Positions 37,183 through 46,101 of a stretch of DNA of 64,000 bases are shown piece by piece. The translations under genes were made by a program, and so were the position numbers. The DNA is from Heliomarina sp018223035 (GTDB lineage Bacteria; Pseudomonadota; Alphaproteobacteria; Rhodobacterales; Rhodobacteraceae), in assembly GCA_018223035.1 (NCBI GenBank), contig JAAEZD010000001.1, positions 391,566-455,565 of the forward strand, written 5' to 3'. The notes beneath the pieces are model-generated. The model made no database searches. It saw only the letters and a list, made by a program, of their open reading frames with translations, and was not told the origin of the DNA. Numbering within the stretch: position 1 is the stretch's first letter; each line of letters begins with the position of its first letter.

Positions 37183-38442
37183 GTGTGCATGACCCAGGAT
37201 TATTCGACTGCCAGTGAACTCAAGCTCATGGAAGGTTTTCCGCCCCCACCGGAGCAGCAGGTCACACTCGAAAACGGCTTCTGGACTGCCCCCTACAACC
37301 GCTGGGCCTATCAGAACATGCGCAGGCTGATGCCAACTGCGCCTATTCGGTGCCCGGCCGACCCGATACCGCTCAAGATCGCGCATGACACGAGGGTCGA
37401 AAACCTGGCCGTGCGTCGACCTGACGACAGCCTCGCCAGTTTTGCCAGCTTCCTGCACGAAACCTTTACAGACAGCCTTGTCGTCGTATCGGGTGAGACG
37501 ATCGTATACGAAAGCTATCTGAACGGCATGACCGCTCGGACGCCACACCAGATGATGTCTTGCACAAAATCGCTGGCGGGACTTTTCGCGCTGCTCGCGA
37601 TCGACGGAGACCGGGCGAGTGAAGGGGACACGATTGCCTCTCTCCTTCCCGACGCAGGTTTGGAGCCGGGCGTGGCCAGTGCGACTCTCGGACAGGTTCT
37701 CGATATGACGAACTCGATCCGTTTCAACGAAGATTATGCTGACCCTACGTCGCATATCCACGATTATGCCCGCGTCACCGGCATCGGACCGCGCGAGAAA
37801 GAGCGTCCAATAGCGAAGACCATCCAGGACTATCTCTGCACGCTGACTACCGAAGAGGAAGTGGCACACGGGCAAATCTTTCACTACCAGAGTCCAAAGA
37901 CGGACCTGTTGAATTGGGTCACCTCGCGCCTCACCGGCAAGAGCTTTTCCCAACTCGCAGAAGACCTGTTATGGCACCCTTTGGGCGCCGACGGCGAAGC
38001 ATACATGCTGCTTGATCCTGCCGGCACCGAGGTCGCCGCAGGCGGGCTGAACGCCACGCCGCACGACCTTGCCCGCTTTGCCGCGATGATCTCGGCACGC
38101 GGCCGATGGAATGACAAGCAGCTGATCCCGGTGTCAATCATCGATAACATTTGCAGGGGTGGATCGCGCGAAGCGTTTCTGTCAGGGCCGGATGCCTCTC
38201 CCGAACTGGACAACGAGAGCTGGAGCTACCGCGCGCAATGGTGGGTGCGCCACACGCCCGGACGACAGGCGATCACGGCACAAGGTATCTTTGGCCAATG
38301 GATCTATTGCGACACGGAGCGCCAGATTGCCGTTATCAAACAAAGCTCAACTCCTGTTGCATCGGACGCGGATTACGACCGCTACATTCTGAGTGCGTTC
38401 GACGGGATTATCGAGGCTCTTTCTTCTGACTTAGCAGGATAA
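37183..38442 (+). CDS. Serine hydrolase, beta-lactamase class C fold, NylB-like
   Basis: A 419-residue penicillin-recognising-fold hydrolase with catalytic SxxK at Ser126-Lys129 (MMSCTKSLAG) and the tyrosine motif in IFHYQSPKTDLLNWV. The layout, with a large N-terminal segment and AGGLNATPHDLARFAAMI near the C-terminus, resembles 6-aminohexanoate-dimer hydrolase (NylB) more than true beta-lactamases, and there is no signal peptide. A linear amide or ester bond is the likely target. GTG 37183 or ATG 37189 may be the start; neither has a strong ribosome binding site. It is the last gene of the GntR unit. Confidence 0.88.
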   Translation: MCMTQDYSTASELKLMEGFPPPPEQQVTLENGFWTAPYNRWAYQNMRRLMPTAPIRCPADPIPLKIAHDTRVENLAVRRPDDSLASFASFLHETFTDSLVVVSGETIVYESYLNGMTARTPHQMMSCTKSLAGLFALLAIDGDRASEGDTIASLLPDAGLEPGVASATLGQVLDMTNSIRFNEDYADPTSHIHDYARVTGIGPREKERPIAKTIQDYLCTLTTEEEVAHGQIFHYQSPKTDLLNWVTSRLTGKSFSQLAEDLLWHPLGADGEAYMLLDPAGTEVAAGGLNATPHDLARFAAMISARGRWNDKQLIPVSIIDNICRGGSREAFLSGPDASPELDNESWSYRAQWWVRHTPGRQAITAQGIFGQWIYCDTERQIAVIKQSSTPVASDADYDRYILSAFDGIIEALSSDLAG

Positions 38443-38645
38443 TCTGCCTTGGGAAAATACTCTGTATCTGAAAATTTCAGCATATCGAGACATGAGTCCA
38501 AATCGCTCTGGCGATGCTCCCTCGGAGGATAGTGAAAGCCTTTCAATCGCGGCGTGTAGGTCGGATTGATCCCTAAAATGGTTCGCTCAAGTTCGAACAA
38601 AGATTAGAAGCACCATTTTATAGCCCAGGCCAAGGGCTCAGTCAC

Positions 38646-39071
38646 TTAATGCGACTCCACCCAGCGGTCTGGATACGCGACCGATACCATAAAACTCGAG
38701 ATCTTCTCTAACGCGGCCTTCCAGGCGGCGACCTGGCTTGCGGTGGCACCTGTCTGCGTCAAGGTCTGCATTAGGGCCGTGCAAACGACCCCGTAGTGGC
38801 TAGCTTCGACCCCGTATCCGACGTGACGCCGTGCCAGCGATGACAGAACGGGTTCGAGAGTTTGCCATTCTCCGATCGCGTCTACAACCAGCGCGAGTGT
38901 TGCCGAGAGTTTGCGTCCCTGATCGTCCAAATTGTCGGGGAAGAGGCGACGTAGTTCCGGGTTCGCTTCGAAAAGCAGAAGATAGAACCGGGCTGCAACA
39001 GCCTCGGGGGCCCCCCGGAAAATTGCTCCGCTTTCTTTTAGCGCTTCGATTTGAGTTTTATCAAAAGACAT
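38646..39071 (-). CDS. Single-domain bacterial globin
   Basis: A 141-residue globin related to Vitreoscilla-type haemoglobin and flavohaemoglobin heads. Phe44 fits position CD1, Gln51 the distal region, and His83 in LARRHVGYGV the proximal F8 haem ligand. There is no reductase domain. It is divergent from the multi-PAS kinase gene, with a tandem repeat in the shared region, which may mean control by that system. Roles could be O2 delivery, NO detoxification or redox sensing. Confidence 0.88.
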   Translation of the reverse strand: MSFDKTQIEALKESGAIFRGAPEAVAARFYLLLFEANPELRRLFPDNLDDQGRKLSATLALVVDAIGEWQTLEPVLSSLARRHVGYGVEASHYGVVCTALMQTLTQTGATASQVAAWKAALEKISSFMVSVAYPDRWVESH

Positions 39072-39207
39072 TTAGACGATCCGAATCTGTCTTGTTGGAT
39101 CAGACTAATCCCATTCCGTATCTGTCCCATGTCAGCTCTATTTAGGTGTCAAATACGATCCATGGCTGAATAAACGCAGCTTAACTCAAGCCAAGCAAGC
39201 CGGACAA

Positions 39208-39225
39208 TGATACAATTGATACAAT
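39208..39225. repeat. Tandem direct repeat TGATACAAT x2 between globin and kinase genes
   Basis: Two exact copies of the nine-base unit sit side by side, about 70 bp upstream of the kinase start and 140 bp from the globin start. OmpR-type response regulators bind direct repeats with 10-11 bp spacing, so this could be a site for the regulator at 42332. A nine-base period is slightly short, so the link is tentative. Confidence 0.4.
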
Positions 39226-39296
39226 TATCGTCTGCAAAGAAACAGTTCTGACGTGAAACGGACGCATTGAGGGGTAGCAAGCGAAAGAAAGAAATC

Positions 39297-42200
39297 ATGT
39301 CCAAGTCGACTACGCAGCATGCGGTAAGCGATATCACGCGAAGAGAGCAGCAAACTGCCTCCGAAAACTGCTTCAGCGACGCGTTCGAGGCGCTCGACGA
39401 TGCGGCCATTCTTTTCGACACAGGCTGGCGTTGCGTGGCTACGAACGGCCGGTATCGTCGTGCCTTCCATGCAACAAGCGCCGGGCCGTCGGCGGGGTAC
39501 CGGTTTGAAGATACAATGCGCCTTTTATTTGACGGTGGCGGTGCCGCGATCATGCCAGGTTTCGGTCTTCCTGGTATGCTCGACAACTTTGCGAATGCCA
39601 TCCGAAGTTACCGGCGCGGTTTCGACGTCCCCATGACCGACGGGCGGATATTGATCGGCAGCGCCAATCCGACGCCTCGCGGCGGCTGTCTCGTCACGTT
39701 TCGTGATCGTCACCCGGAAATCATGGGCGAATTGCAAGCGCTCGGGCTTTTGGGGCAGGCTTTCGAAAGCGCGGACATGGGGATGATCATTCTGGACGCG
39801 TCGCTGACGGTACAGATGGCAAACTCCGCCTGGAGTGACCTGCTGGGTCCGGTCCGGTCGGGCATGTCCGGGACGGAATATGCAACGGGTCTGATCCGAA
39901 ATGGTCTTCTCGAGGTCCCGACAGGTCAGACTGTCGATGAGATGGTGCAAGCTCTGTTTGTCATGGCACAGCAGCAAACCATTACGGTCGATGGAAAAAC
40001 ACCGGACGGGCGCAAGCTCTTGATGCAAAGCTTCCGTACGCCGACGGGCGGCATCATGGGAACCGCGATCGATGTAACCCAATTGCAATCGGAGGAAGCC
40101 CGCATAAACGACGCGCTGGGTGAAATCGTGGAGTCCCTGGAAGAAGGCGTCGCTCTTTACGATGCAGACCTGCGGCTGCGCATGTCGAACGAGGCGTTGC
40201 ACCGGCTGGTGCATGATGGACATCCGCGTCTGCCGCACGGCACGCACATGTCCGAACACTGTGCCTATGTCTACGATATTGGCCAGCTTGCACTGCCCGA
40301 GGGCGTCAGAGTTGATGATTTTGCGGCCCAAATGAAAGATGCTACCCGCACTTTTGCCCGGGATATGCCAATGCAACGGACGGACGGACGGCATCTGGAG
40401 TTCTCGAGCCATCCGACGCCTATGGGCGGCTACCTTATCGCCCTGCGCGACGTCACAGAAAGGAAGCGTGCCGAAATCGCGGAGCGTGAGGCGGACGCCC
40501 GTGTGCGCACGATTGTGGAGTCCTTGGGAGAAGGCGTTGCGCTTTACGACTCCGAACGTCGGCTCTTGATGAACAACCCCGCATTCCGGAAGTTGTTGAT
40601 GGACGATCGCGACCTCTCGGCCCCAGGAACAACCCTCGACGACGAAGTTCTGGCCTGTATCCGCGCAGGTCAGATTTCAGTCCCCGCAGGTAAAAGTGAA
40701 ATAGATGTCATGGACTGGATCAGGACATGTATTGCGGAGGGCCGGATCGGGGTCGAATTGCCCATGGCGGACGGACGGGTTCTGGAGGCCTCGAATTTCC
40801 GGTCTCCCGATGGCGGGTATGTTATCGCCATGCGGGACATTACCATCCGCAAGCGTGCCGAAGAGAGCACACGCGAGACCGACCGACTTGTTCGTACGAT
40901 CGTCAATGCCAGCCCGGCCACGTTGATGGTCAGCCGTGTCGATGATGGCAGGGTGATCTTTGCACCGCGTGCCACGCTCGAACAGGCGAACGGGCTGGAC
41001 ATGACGCGCGACATTTCCGATCCGGAGATACGGAAACGGTATCTTGAGGCATTGCTCCCGACAGGAGAACTGAGGGATTGGCCTGTGCGGTTCCACCGCG
41101 ACGATGGATCCGCGATTGACTGCCTCACCTCTGCCCGGGTGATCGAGTTCCGTGGGGAGCGTCTGATCGTTTCCTCAAGCCTTGACGTGACCGAGCGACT
41201 GGCGCTTCAGGCCGAGCTCGAACGACAGCGCGAGGTTGCACATCAGAACGAGAAACTTCTGGCATTAGGTGAACTCTTGGCGGGCGTGGCGCATGAGTTG
41301 AACAATCCGCTTTCGATTGTTGTGGGCCATACAATGATGTTGGCGGACGAGGTGGACACGCCTGCATTGAAACGTCGGGTCGACAAGATCTCTTCCGCGG
41401 CACAGCGCAGCGGACGCATCGTGAAAATGTTTCTCGCCATGGCGCGGCAACGTCCAGCGCGGGTCGAAAATTGCGATCTCAACGAATTGGTGCGTGCGGC
41501 GCTCGACATCTCTGCCTATGGGCTGCGAGCAGCCGGTGTGAAGGTTACGCTTGATCTCGACGCCGGGCTGCCCGAAATCGGTGTCGATTCCGATCAGATT
41601 GCACAAGTTGTGTCAAATTTGATCATGAACGCCGAACAGGCTCTTGCCGGTTGCAAGAATGCGCGGCTTTCTATCGTCACCTCGGCAAGTCCCGAAACCG
41701 TTGAGATCCGCGTGGCTGACAGTGGTCCCGGTGTCCCTGAAGCCCTGCGCTCGCGCGTATTCGAACCTTTCTTCACGACCAAGGAAGTAGGCGTGGGCAC
41801 CGGCGTCGGCCTCGCTTTCTGCCATCGTATTGTTACCGCGCATGGCGGGCGGCTCACGCTGCATAATGGGCCAGAGGGTGGTGCGATCTTTACTGTAGCC
41901 CTTCCAATCCGGCCCGGTAGTGAATCGGCGAATGATGCGCCGAAAACGGAAAGGCAACAGCGTGCTCACATACTGGTCATCGACGACGAACCAGAGGTCG
42001 GCGAATTGCTCGGCGAGGTGCTGAGTCAGGCAGGACACAGGGTAACGTTGTGTACGGACGCGACACGGGCGCTTGAACAATGTCAGCGGACCAAGTTTGA
42101 CGCGATACTGAGTGACATCAAAATGCCGGGCATGGACGGCCGCGCTTTTCTGGTTGCGCTGGGAGAAACAGCGCCACTGCTGGTTCCCCGCGTTGCATTC

Positions 42201-42335
42201 CTGACCGGAGACTCGATGGGTCAGGACGTCGACGCGTTTCTGACCGCTTCGGGTCGACCATATGCTGAAAAACCATTGCCGCCGGTGGAAATACTCGCGC
42301 TGGTCGACAATCTGCTAGAGGAGGCGGGCCGGTGA
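39297..42335 (+). CDS. Soluble multi-PAS hybrid sensor histidine kinase
   Basis: A 1012-residue kinase with no membrane helix. Five PAS-like modules occupy roughly residues 28-640; the third and fourth are internal duplicates (both open with IVESLxEGVALYD and end with RDVTERKRAE or RDITIRKRAE). A HisKA domain with phospho-acceptor His666 (LAGVAHELNNP), an HATPase domain (SNLIMNAEQAL, DSGPGVP, GVGTGVGLAF) and a C-terminal receiver with Asp940 (ILSDIKMPGMDG) follow. ATG 39297 is chosen over TTG 39267. Its stop overlaps the response regulator gene, forming a cognate pair. The PAS stack implies cytosolic redox, haem or ligand sensing; the divergent globin makes oxygen or NO plausible. Confidence 0.92.
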   Translation: MSKSTTQHAVSDITRREQQTASENCFSDAFEALDDAAILFDTGWRCVATNGRYRRAFHATSAGPSAGYRFEDTMRLLFDGGGAAIMPGFGLPGMLDNFANAIRSYRRGFDVPMTDGRILIGSANPTPRGGCLVTFRDRHPEIMGELQALGLLGQAFESADMGMIILDASLTVQMANSAWSDLLGPVRSGMSGTEYATGLIRNGLLEVPTGQTVDEMVQALFVMAQQQTITVDGKTPDGRKLLMQSFRTPTGGIMGTAIDVTQLQSEEARINDALGEIVESLEEGVALYDADLRLRMSNEALHRLVHDGHPRLPHGTHMSEHCAYVYDIGQLALPEGVRVDDFAAQMKDATRTFARDMPMQRTDGRHLEFSSHPTPMGGYLIALRDVTERKRAEIAEREADARVRTIVESLGEGVALYDSERRLLMNNPAFRKLLMDDRDLSAPGTTLDDEVLACIRAGQISVPAGKSEIDVMDWIRTCIAEGRIGVELPMADGRVLEASNFRSPDGGYVIAMRDITIRKRAEESTRETDRLVRTIVNASPATLMVSRVDDGRVIFAPRATLEQANGLDMTRDISDPEIRKRYLEALLPTGELRDWPVRFHRDDGSAIDCLTSARVIEFRGERLIVSSSLDVTERLALQAELERQREVAHQNEKLLALGELLAGVAHELNNPLSIVVGHTMMLADEVDTPALKRRVDKISSAAQRSGRIVKMFLAMARQRPARVENCDLNELVRAALDISAYGLRAAGVKVTLDLDAGLPEIGVDSDQIAQVVSNLIMNAEQALAGCKNARLSIVTSASPETVEIRVADSGPGVPEALRSRVFEPFFTTKEVGVGTGVGLAFCHRIVTAHGGRLTLHNGPEGGAIFTVALPIRPGSESANDAPKTERQQRAHILVIDDEPEVGELLGEVLSQAGHRVTLCTDATRALEQCQRTKFDAILSDIKMPGMDGRAFLVALGETAPLLVPRVAFLTGDSMGQDVDAFLTASGRPYAEKPLPPVEILALVDNLLEEAGR

Positions 42336-43063
42336 GCGCTCCACGCATCGTGATCTGCGACGACGAACCGGATCTTCGCGAGATGGTCGGAGAATATCTG
42401 AGTGCTCGTGCCTTTAATGTGGAAATGGTGGGCGATGTCCGATCCCTCAAGGCAGCGGTCGACGCGGCGCCGGTGGATCTCGTGATCCTCGACGTCCGGA
42501 TGCCTGGAGAAGACGGGCTGAGCGCCCTGCGCCGCCTGCGCGCCGAGAGTGATCTGCCTATCGTTATGCTAACAGCCGCCGACGGAGTGATCGACCGAAT
42601 CCTGGGGCTAGAGATGGGAGCCGACGATTATGTTGGCAAGCCGGTGGACTTGCGCGAACTCGAAGCTCGGGTAAAAGCCGTTCTCCGGCGCCGCGCTTCC
42701 TCTGTGGTATCTGTCGCGGAAGAGAAAAAAATTCAACGCTTTGGCCCCTGGACGCTGGATCTGGACGCCGCGCGTTTGTCAGGAGAGCATGGGGACGTAA
42801 CCATCACGGCAATGGAATTTGCTTTGCTGAAAGTGTTTGCTGAAAATCGCGGCCGCGTCCTATCCCGAGACCAGCTGCTCGACCTGGCACATCATCGTGG
42901 GTGGGAGCCGTTCGACCGCTCCATCGACCTGCGCATTTCGCGCCTGCGCCGGAAGATAGAGTCTAACCCGGCCAAGCCCCGCTATATCAAGACCGTACGT
43001 GGTCTGGGCTACGTCTTCTCGGATGACGCGCAAAGCGGTGGGCCGAAACGTACCGCCTATTAA
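42332..43063 (+). CDS. OmpR/PhoB-type response regulator
   Basis: A 243-residue regulator with an N-terminal receiver (acidic pocket DDEPD at residues 10-14, phospho-acceptor Asp54 in VILDVRMPG, conserved Thr and Lys in MLTAADG and VGKPVD) and a C-terminal winged helix (EFALLKVFAENRGRVLSRDQLLD, then RSIDLRISRLRRKIE and a wing ending TVRGLGYVF). GTG 42332 overlaps the kinase stop as GTGA. It is the expected output of the multi-PAS kinase; targets may include the globin and RTX genes on either side. Confidence 0.95.
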   Translation: MSAPRIVICDDEPDLREMVGEYLSARAFNVEMVGDVRSLKAAVDAAPVDLVILDVRMPGEDGLSALRRLRAESDLPIVMLTAADGVIDRILGLEMGADDYVGKPVDLRELEARVKAVLRRRASSVVSVAEEKKIQRFGPWTLDLDAARLSGEHGDVTITAMEFALLKVFAENRGRVLSRDQLLDLAHHRGWEPFDRSIDLRISRLRRKIESNPAKPRYIKTVRGLGYVFSDDAQSGGPKRTAY

Positions 43064-43511
43064 CCATTGTCTGCCTGATCGTTCTTCACGGTAGCAATCC
43101 CGCACTTCCGGCATCTGACGTATGGCGCGACGCCAAGCGATTATGGCGGTGGAAGGGTATAGCCACCGCACCCTCAATCAATTGGAAGGCCGACAAGGGC
43201 GTGACCCCGGCCTCGGCCGGTCTCGCCATTTTGTTGCCCTGATACCAGCTGCATACATTCCAGCTACGAATGATACCCGAAACCGCCTTCTGCAACGCCA
43301 AGCTGAAACACGAGCCTTCTAACTCCCTTGGTTATCGCATCGAGGGATCGTCCCCGGCGTACAACTGAAAGGCACAAGGCATGCGACATCGGACTTTCTA
43401 TCGACTGCGATAAGCGTCTGTTTTCCAAGCCTGTATTCTCAAACCCTGAATTTCACCCCATAGGGCCGTGCGGCTGTAACGCTGGTCGGTCAATCCAAAA
43501 GGAACACTACA
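43064..43511. other. Noncoding stretch before the RTX gene
   Basis: About 450 bases without a supportable gene. Short frames in 43086-43322 on both strands show no family motif. The last 30 bases carry a good ribosome binding site (AAAGGAACAC) for the RTX gene. Confidence 0.55.
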
Positions 43512-45749
43512 GTGTCATATGACAAAACAATTTATGGCAGTCACTTTGCGAACGATTTCTTGCTTGAGCAGAAGCTAGTAGAAGCTAGTCACGGCCCGGT
43601 CGCAATCAACGTCAAGATTCTCGGTCTCAATGGCGACGATCAGATCATCGCTGACGACGGCGCTTATCCAAAATTCTATGAATCAACCGCGATGGCGACA
43701 GGCTCCGATCTGTTCGACGGTGGCGCGGGCAGCGATATGGTCAGCTACGCCTTTTCAAAGATGCATGTCGTCGCGGATCTGGCCACTGGATGGGCAATAC
43801 GACCGGACAATGGAAAAATAAACCTTGGCGGGGGCGATTATAGATATTTGGATAAAGATCGCCTTGAAAACATCGAGGATCTCTTTGGCACGTCCTTCAA
43901 CGATTTCCTTTACGGCGATGAAAACGCCAACAAAATCTTTGGTTACAAGGGTAACGATGTGATCCAGGGGCGTGGCGGCAGCGACACGCTGGATGGCGGT
44001 GAAGGAGCCGATAAAATCGACGGCGGCACTGGCAACGATTTTATCGACGGCGGCGACCACAACGACCAGATCTACGGCAGCTACGGCCTTGATACGCTAC
44101 TGGGCGGTGACGGTGACGATCTCATCAAGGGCGGCGACGGCAACGACATTATCTCGGGCGGCGAGGGTCATGACGAAATTCATGGCGGCAACCAGAACGA
44201 TGTCATTGATGGCAACAAAGGCGCCGACACCGTTTTCGGTGACGATGGGAACGATATCATCAACGGTGACGACGGTAACGATGTCATCACAGGTGGCGTT
44301 GGCAATGACACCATCGACGGAGGAAACCACGCCGACGATCTGCGCGGTGACGAGGGTGACGACGAAATCCATGGTGGCGTCGGTAGCGACGAAATTCACG
44401 GCGGCGATCACAATGACCTGCTTTACGGCGATGAAGGCCATGACCAGATCTATGGCGATGAAGGCGAGGATGAAATTTACGGCGGTAATGGCAATGACGA
44501 CATCTACGGCGGTGACGGCGGGGATGAAATTCACGGCGGTACCGGCAATGACTACATCTACGGCGGTGACGGTTACGACCACCTCTACGGCGAAGAGGGG
44601 ATCAACATTATCCACGGCGGGGAAGGAAACGACTACATCGAAATTGGCGAGTCCGGAAGTGCGACGGGTGGACAGGGCAATGATGGCCTTGTCGGAGGCG
44701 ATTACGCCGACACTCTGTCAGGTGACGAGGGCAACGATTTTGTCCTCGGCATGGCGGGCAACGACCGTCTGGAGGGCGGCCAGGGCAATGACTACATCGA
44801 TGGCGGGTCCGGTACCGATACCGCAATCTATGACGACACGATCGTGATCAACGGAAATGCGTTCGGCGTCGAGGTCTCGCTCAGGAATGACGGCACCGGA
44901 ACCGCAACCGGCGCATGGGGAACAGACTCGCTGATCTCGATAGAGAATATCGAGACTGGCAATGGTGACGATACGCTGGTCGGGAATGCAGGCGCCAATC
45001 GGCTTGATGGTGGCGATGGCAACGATTTCATCAACGGCTCGGTCGGCGCGGACACCCTGCTCGGCGGCAATGGCGAAGATACCATCTGGGGCGGCCATCA
45101 CAATGACACGATAGAGGGTGGTAACGGGAACGATGACCTTGATGGCGGCGCCGGAAATGACACGATATCGGGTGGCGACGGTGATGACACGTCCTTTGGC
45201 GGCAACGGTGACGATATTATTCTTGGCGGCGACGGAGAAGACCAGCTGCGGGGTGGTAACGGGAATGATATTCTGACCGGCGGCGCTGACGCGGACTCGT
45301 TCCTGTTTCTCGGTATCGACGGTGGCGTGGATACCATCACCGATTTCGCGATTGGCGAGGACTTTCTGGCAATTCAGAATATCCTTGCGGATCCGGTGCC
45401 GGCCGGTGGATCCTATGTTGGAAAGGTCGCCGCGTTCCAGACATGGGATGGTGAGGGAGACGTCGTCCTTTCCGCACATACAAACTCCGGGTGGAAAGCG
45501 TTCGCCAAACTTGAAGACCTAGACGTCGACGACGTCATCGACGCCATTCAGTCAGGGGCGCTTTTCGAGGGGGGCCATTTTGACGGACCCGGTGACGAAC
45601 TTCCGCTGAACGGCGACCAATCGCTTAACAGAGGCTTTGGACAAGAGCCAAACGCCAAGAGGACTGCGGCCGATCCTGTGGAATTCGCGACCTTGGAAGA
45701 AGACATGCCTGCCGAATTGGCGACATTCTTTGACTGCCACATGTTCTAG
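43512..45749 (+). CDS. Secreted calcium-binding RTX repeat protein
   Basis: A very acidic 745-residue protein dominated by glycine/aspartate nonapeptides of the GGxGxDxxx type, running from about residue 140 to 595, with one interruption around residues 435-485. These form calcium-bound beta-rolls. The end of the array passes into DSFLFLGIDGGVDTITDFAIGEDFLAI, the usual C-terminal RTX domain for type I secretion, followed by an unusual tail ending in FFDCHMF. No N-terminal leader is present and no enzymatic domain is evident, so it may be an adhesin, S-layer-like or matrix protein. No ABC/HlyD secretion genes are nearby. GTG 43512 has AGGAA at seven bases. Confidence 0.93.
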   Translation: MSYDKTIYGSHFANDFLLEQKLVEASHGPVAINVKILGLNGDDQIIADDGAYPKFYESTAMATGSDLFDGGAGSDMVSYAFSKMHVVADLATGWAIRPDNGKINLGGGDYRYLDKDRLENIEDLFGTSFNDFLYGDENANKIFGYKGNDVIQGRGGSDTLDGGEGADKIDGGTGNDFIDGGDHNDQIYGSYGLDTLLGGDGDDLIKGGDGNDIISGGEGHDEIHGGNQNDVIDGNKGADTVFGDDGNDIINGDDGNDVITGGVGNDTIDGGNHADDLRGDEGDDEIHGGVGSDEIHGGDHNDLLYGDEGHDQIYGDEGEDEIYGGNGNDDIYGGDGGDEIHGGTGNDYIYGGDGYDHLYGEEGINIIHGGEGNDYIEIGESGSATGGQGNDGLVGGDYADTLSGDEGNDFVLGMAGNDRLEGGQGNDYIDGGSGTDTAIYDDTIVINGNAFGVEVSLRNDGTGTATGAWGTDSLISIENIETGNGDDTLVGNAGANRLDGGDGNDFINGSVGADTLLGGNGEDTIWGGHHNDTIEGGNGNDDLDGGAGNDTISGGDGDDTSFGGNGDDIILGGDGEDQLRGGNGNDILTGGADADSFLFLGIDGGVDTITDFAIGEDFLAIQNILADPVPAGGSYVGKVAAFQTWDGEGDVVLSAHTNSGWKAFAKLEDLDVDDVIDAIQSGALFEGGHFDGPGDELPLNGDQSLNRGFGQEPNAKRTAADPVEFATLEEDMPAELATFFDCHMF

Positions 45750-45769
45750 TTGGCTGGTCGAAAAGCATC

Positions 45770-45799
45770 GAAAGGGCCACTGTATCTGGCGGCCCTTTC
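45770..45799 (+). terminator. Probable terminator after the RTX gene
   Basis: GAAAGGGCC pairs perfectly with GGCCCTTTC across a 12-base loop, 20 bp after the RTX stop codon, followed by a pyrimidine-rich stretch (CGCTTTCC). The T-run is short, so efficiency is uncertain. Confidence 0.6.
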
Positions 45800-46101
45800 C
45801 GCTTTCCAGTCTGCCTGACTTCCAATCGCAACCAGGCCGTCTCAGTTGCTCTGGCTTGAGTGCCCTGCAAGATAGCTTTGCAGCCCGTCGAGATACTTAT
45901 GTTCGTTGGGAAGAGCCCCAATGCGATTTACACCGGGTCCAAAAGTGACGTGATCGTCGACCGCCGAGCATGAACGCACCGGGATCCTGCGCCCGGAATA
46001 CAAGCCCCGCCCGTGACGAATGTCACATCGGCCATCAATCAAGTGTTCGCAGAGCACTGTAACGTTGACTGACGCCGGACACATCTCTGCGTTTTTTTCC
46101 T
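45800..46101. other. Noncoding stretch between RTX terminator and IS remnant
   Basis: About 300 bases with no recognised gene, RNA or repeat. It may include eroded DNA flanking the dead insertion sequence. Confidence 0.5.

Noticed and set aside
38382..38600. 72-codon open frame on the minus strand between the serine hydrolase and the globin
   Set aside because: It overlaps the end of the serine hydrolase gene, has no clear ribosome binding site, and resembles nothing I recognise. A small real gene cannot be fully excluded.
43960..45300. Regularly spaced repeats considered as a CRISPR array
   Set aside because: The period is 27 bp in phase with codons and encodes GGxGxDxxx. There are no constant-length unique spacers and no cas genes.
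44097..45479. Open frames antisense to the RTX gene, rich in Val, Ile, Ala and Asp
   Set aside because: These are mirrored readings of the repeat codons and do not represent genes.
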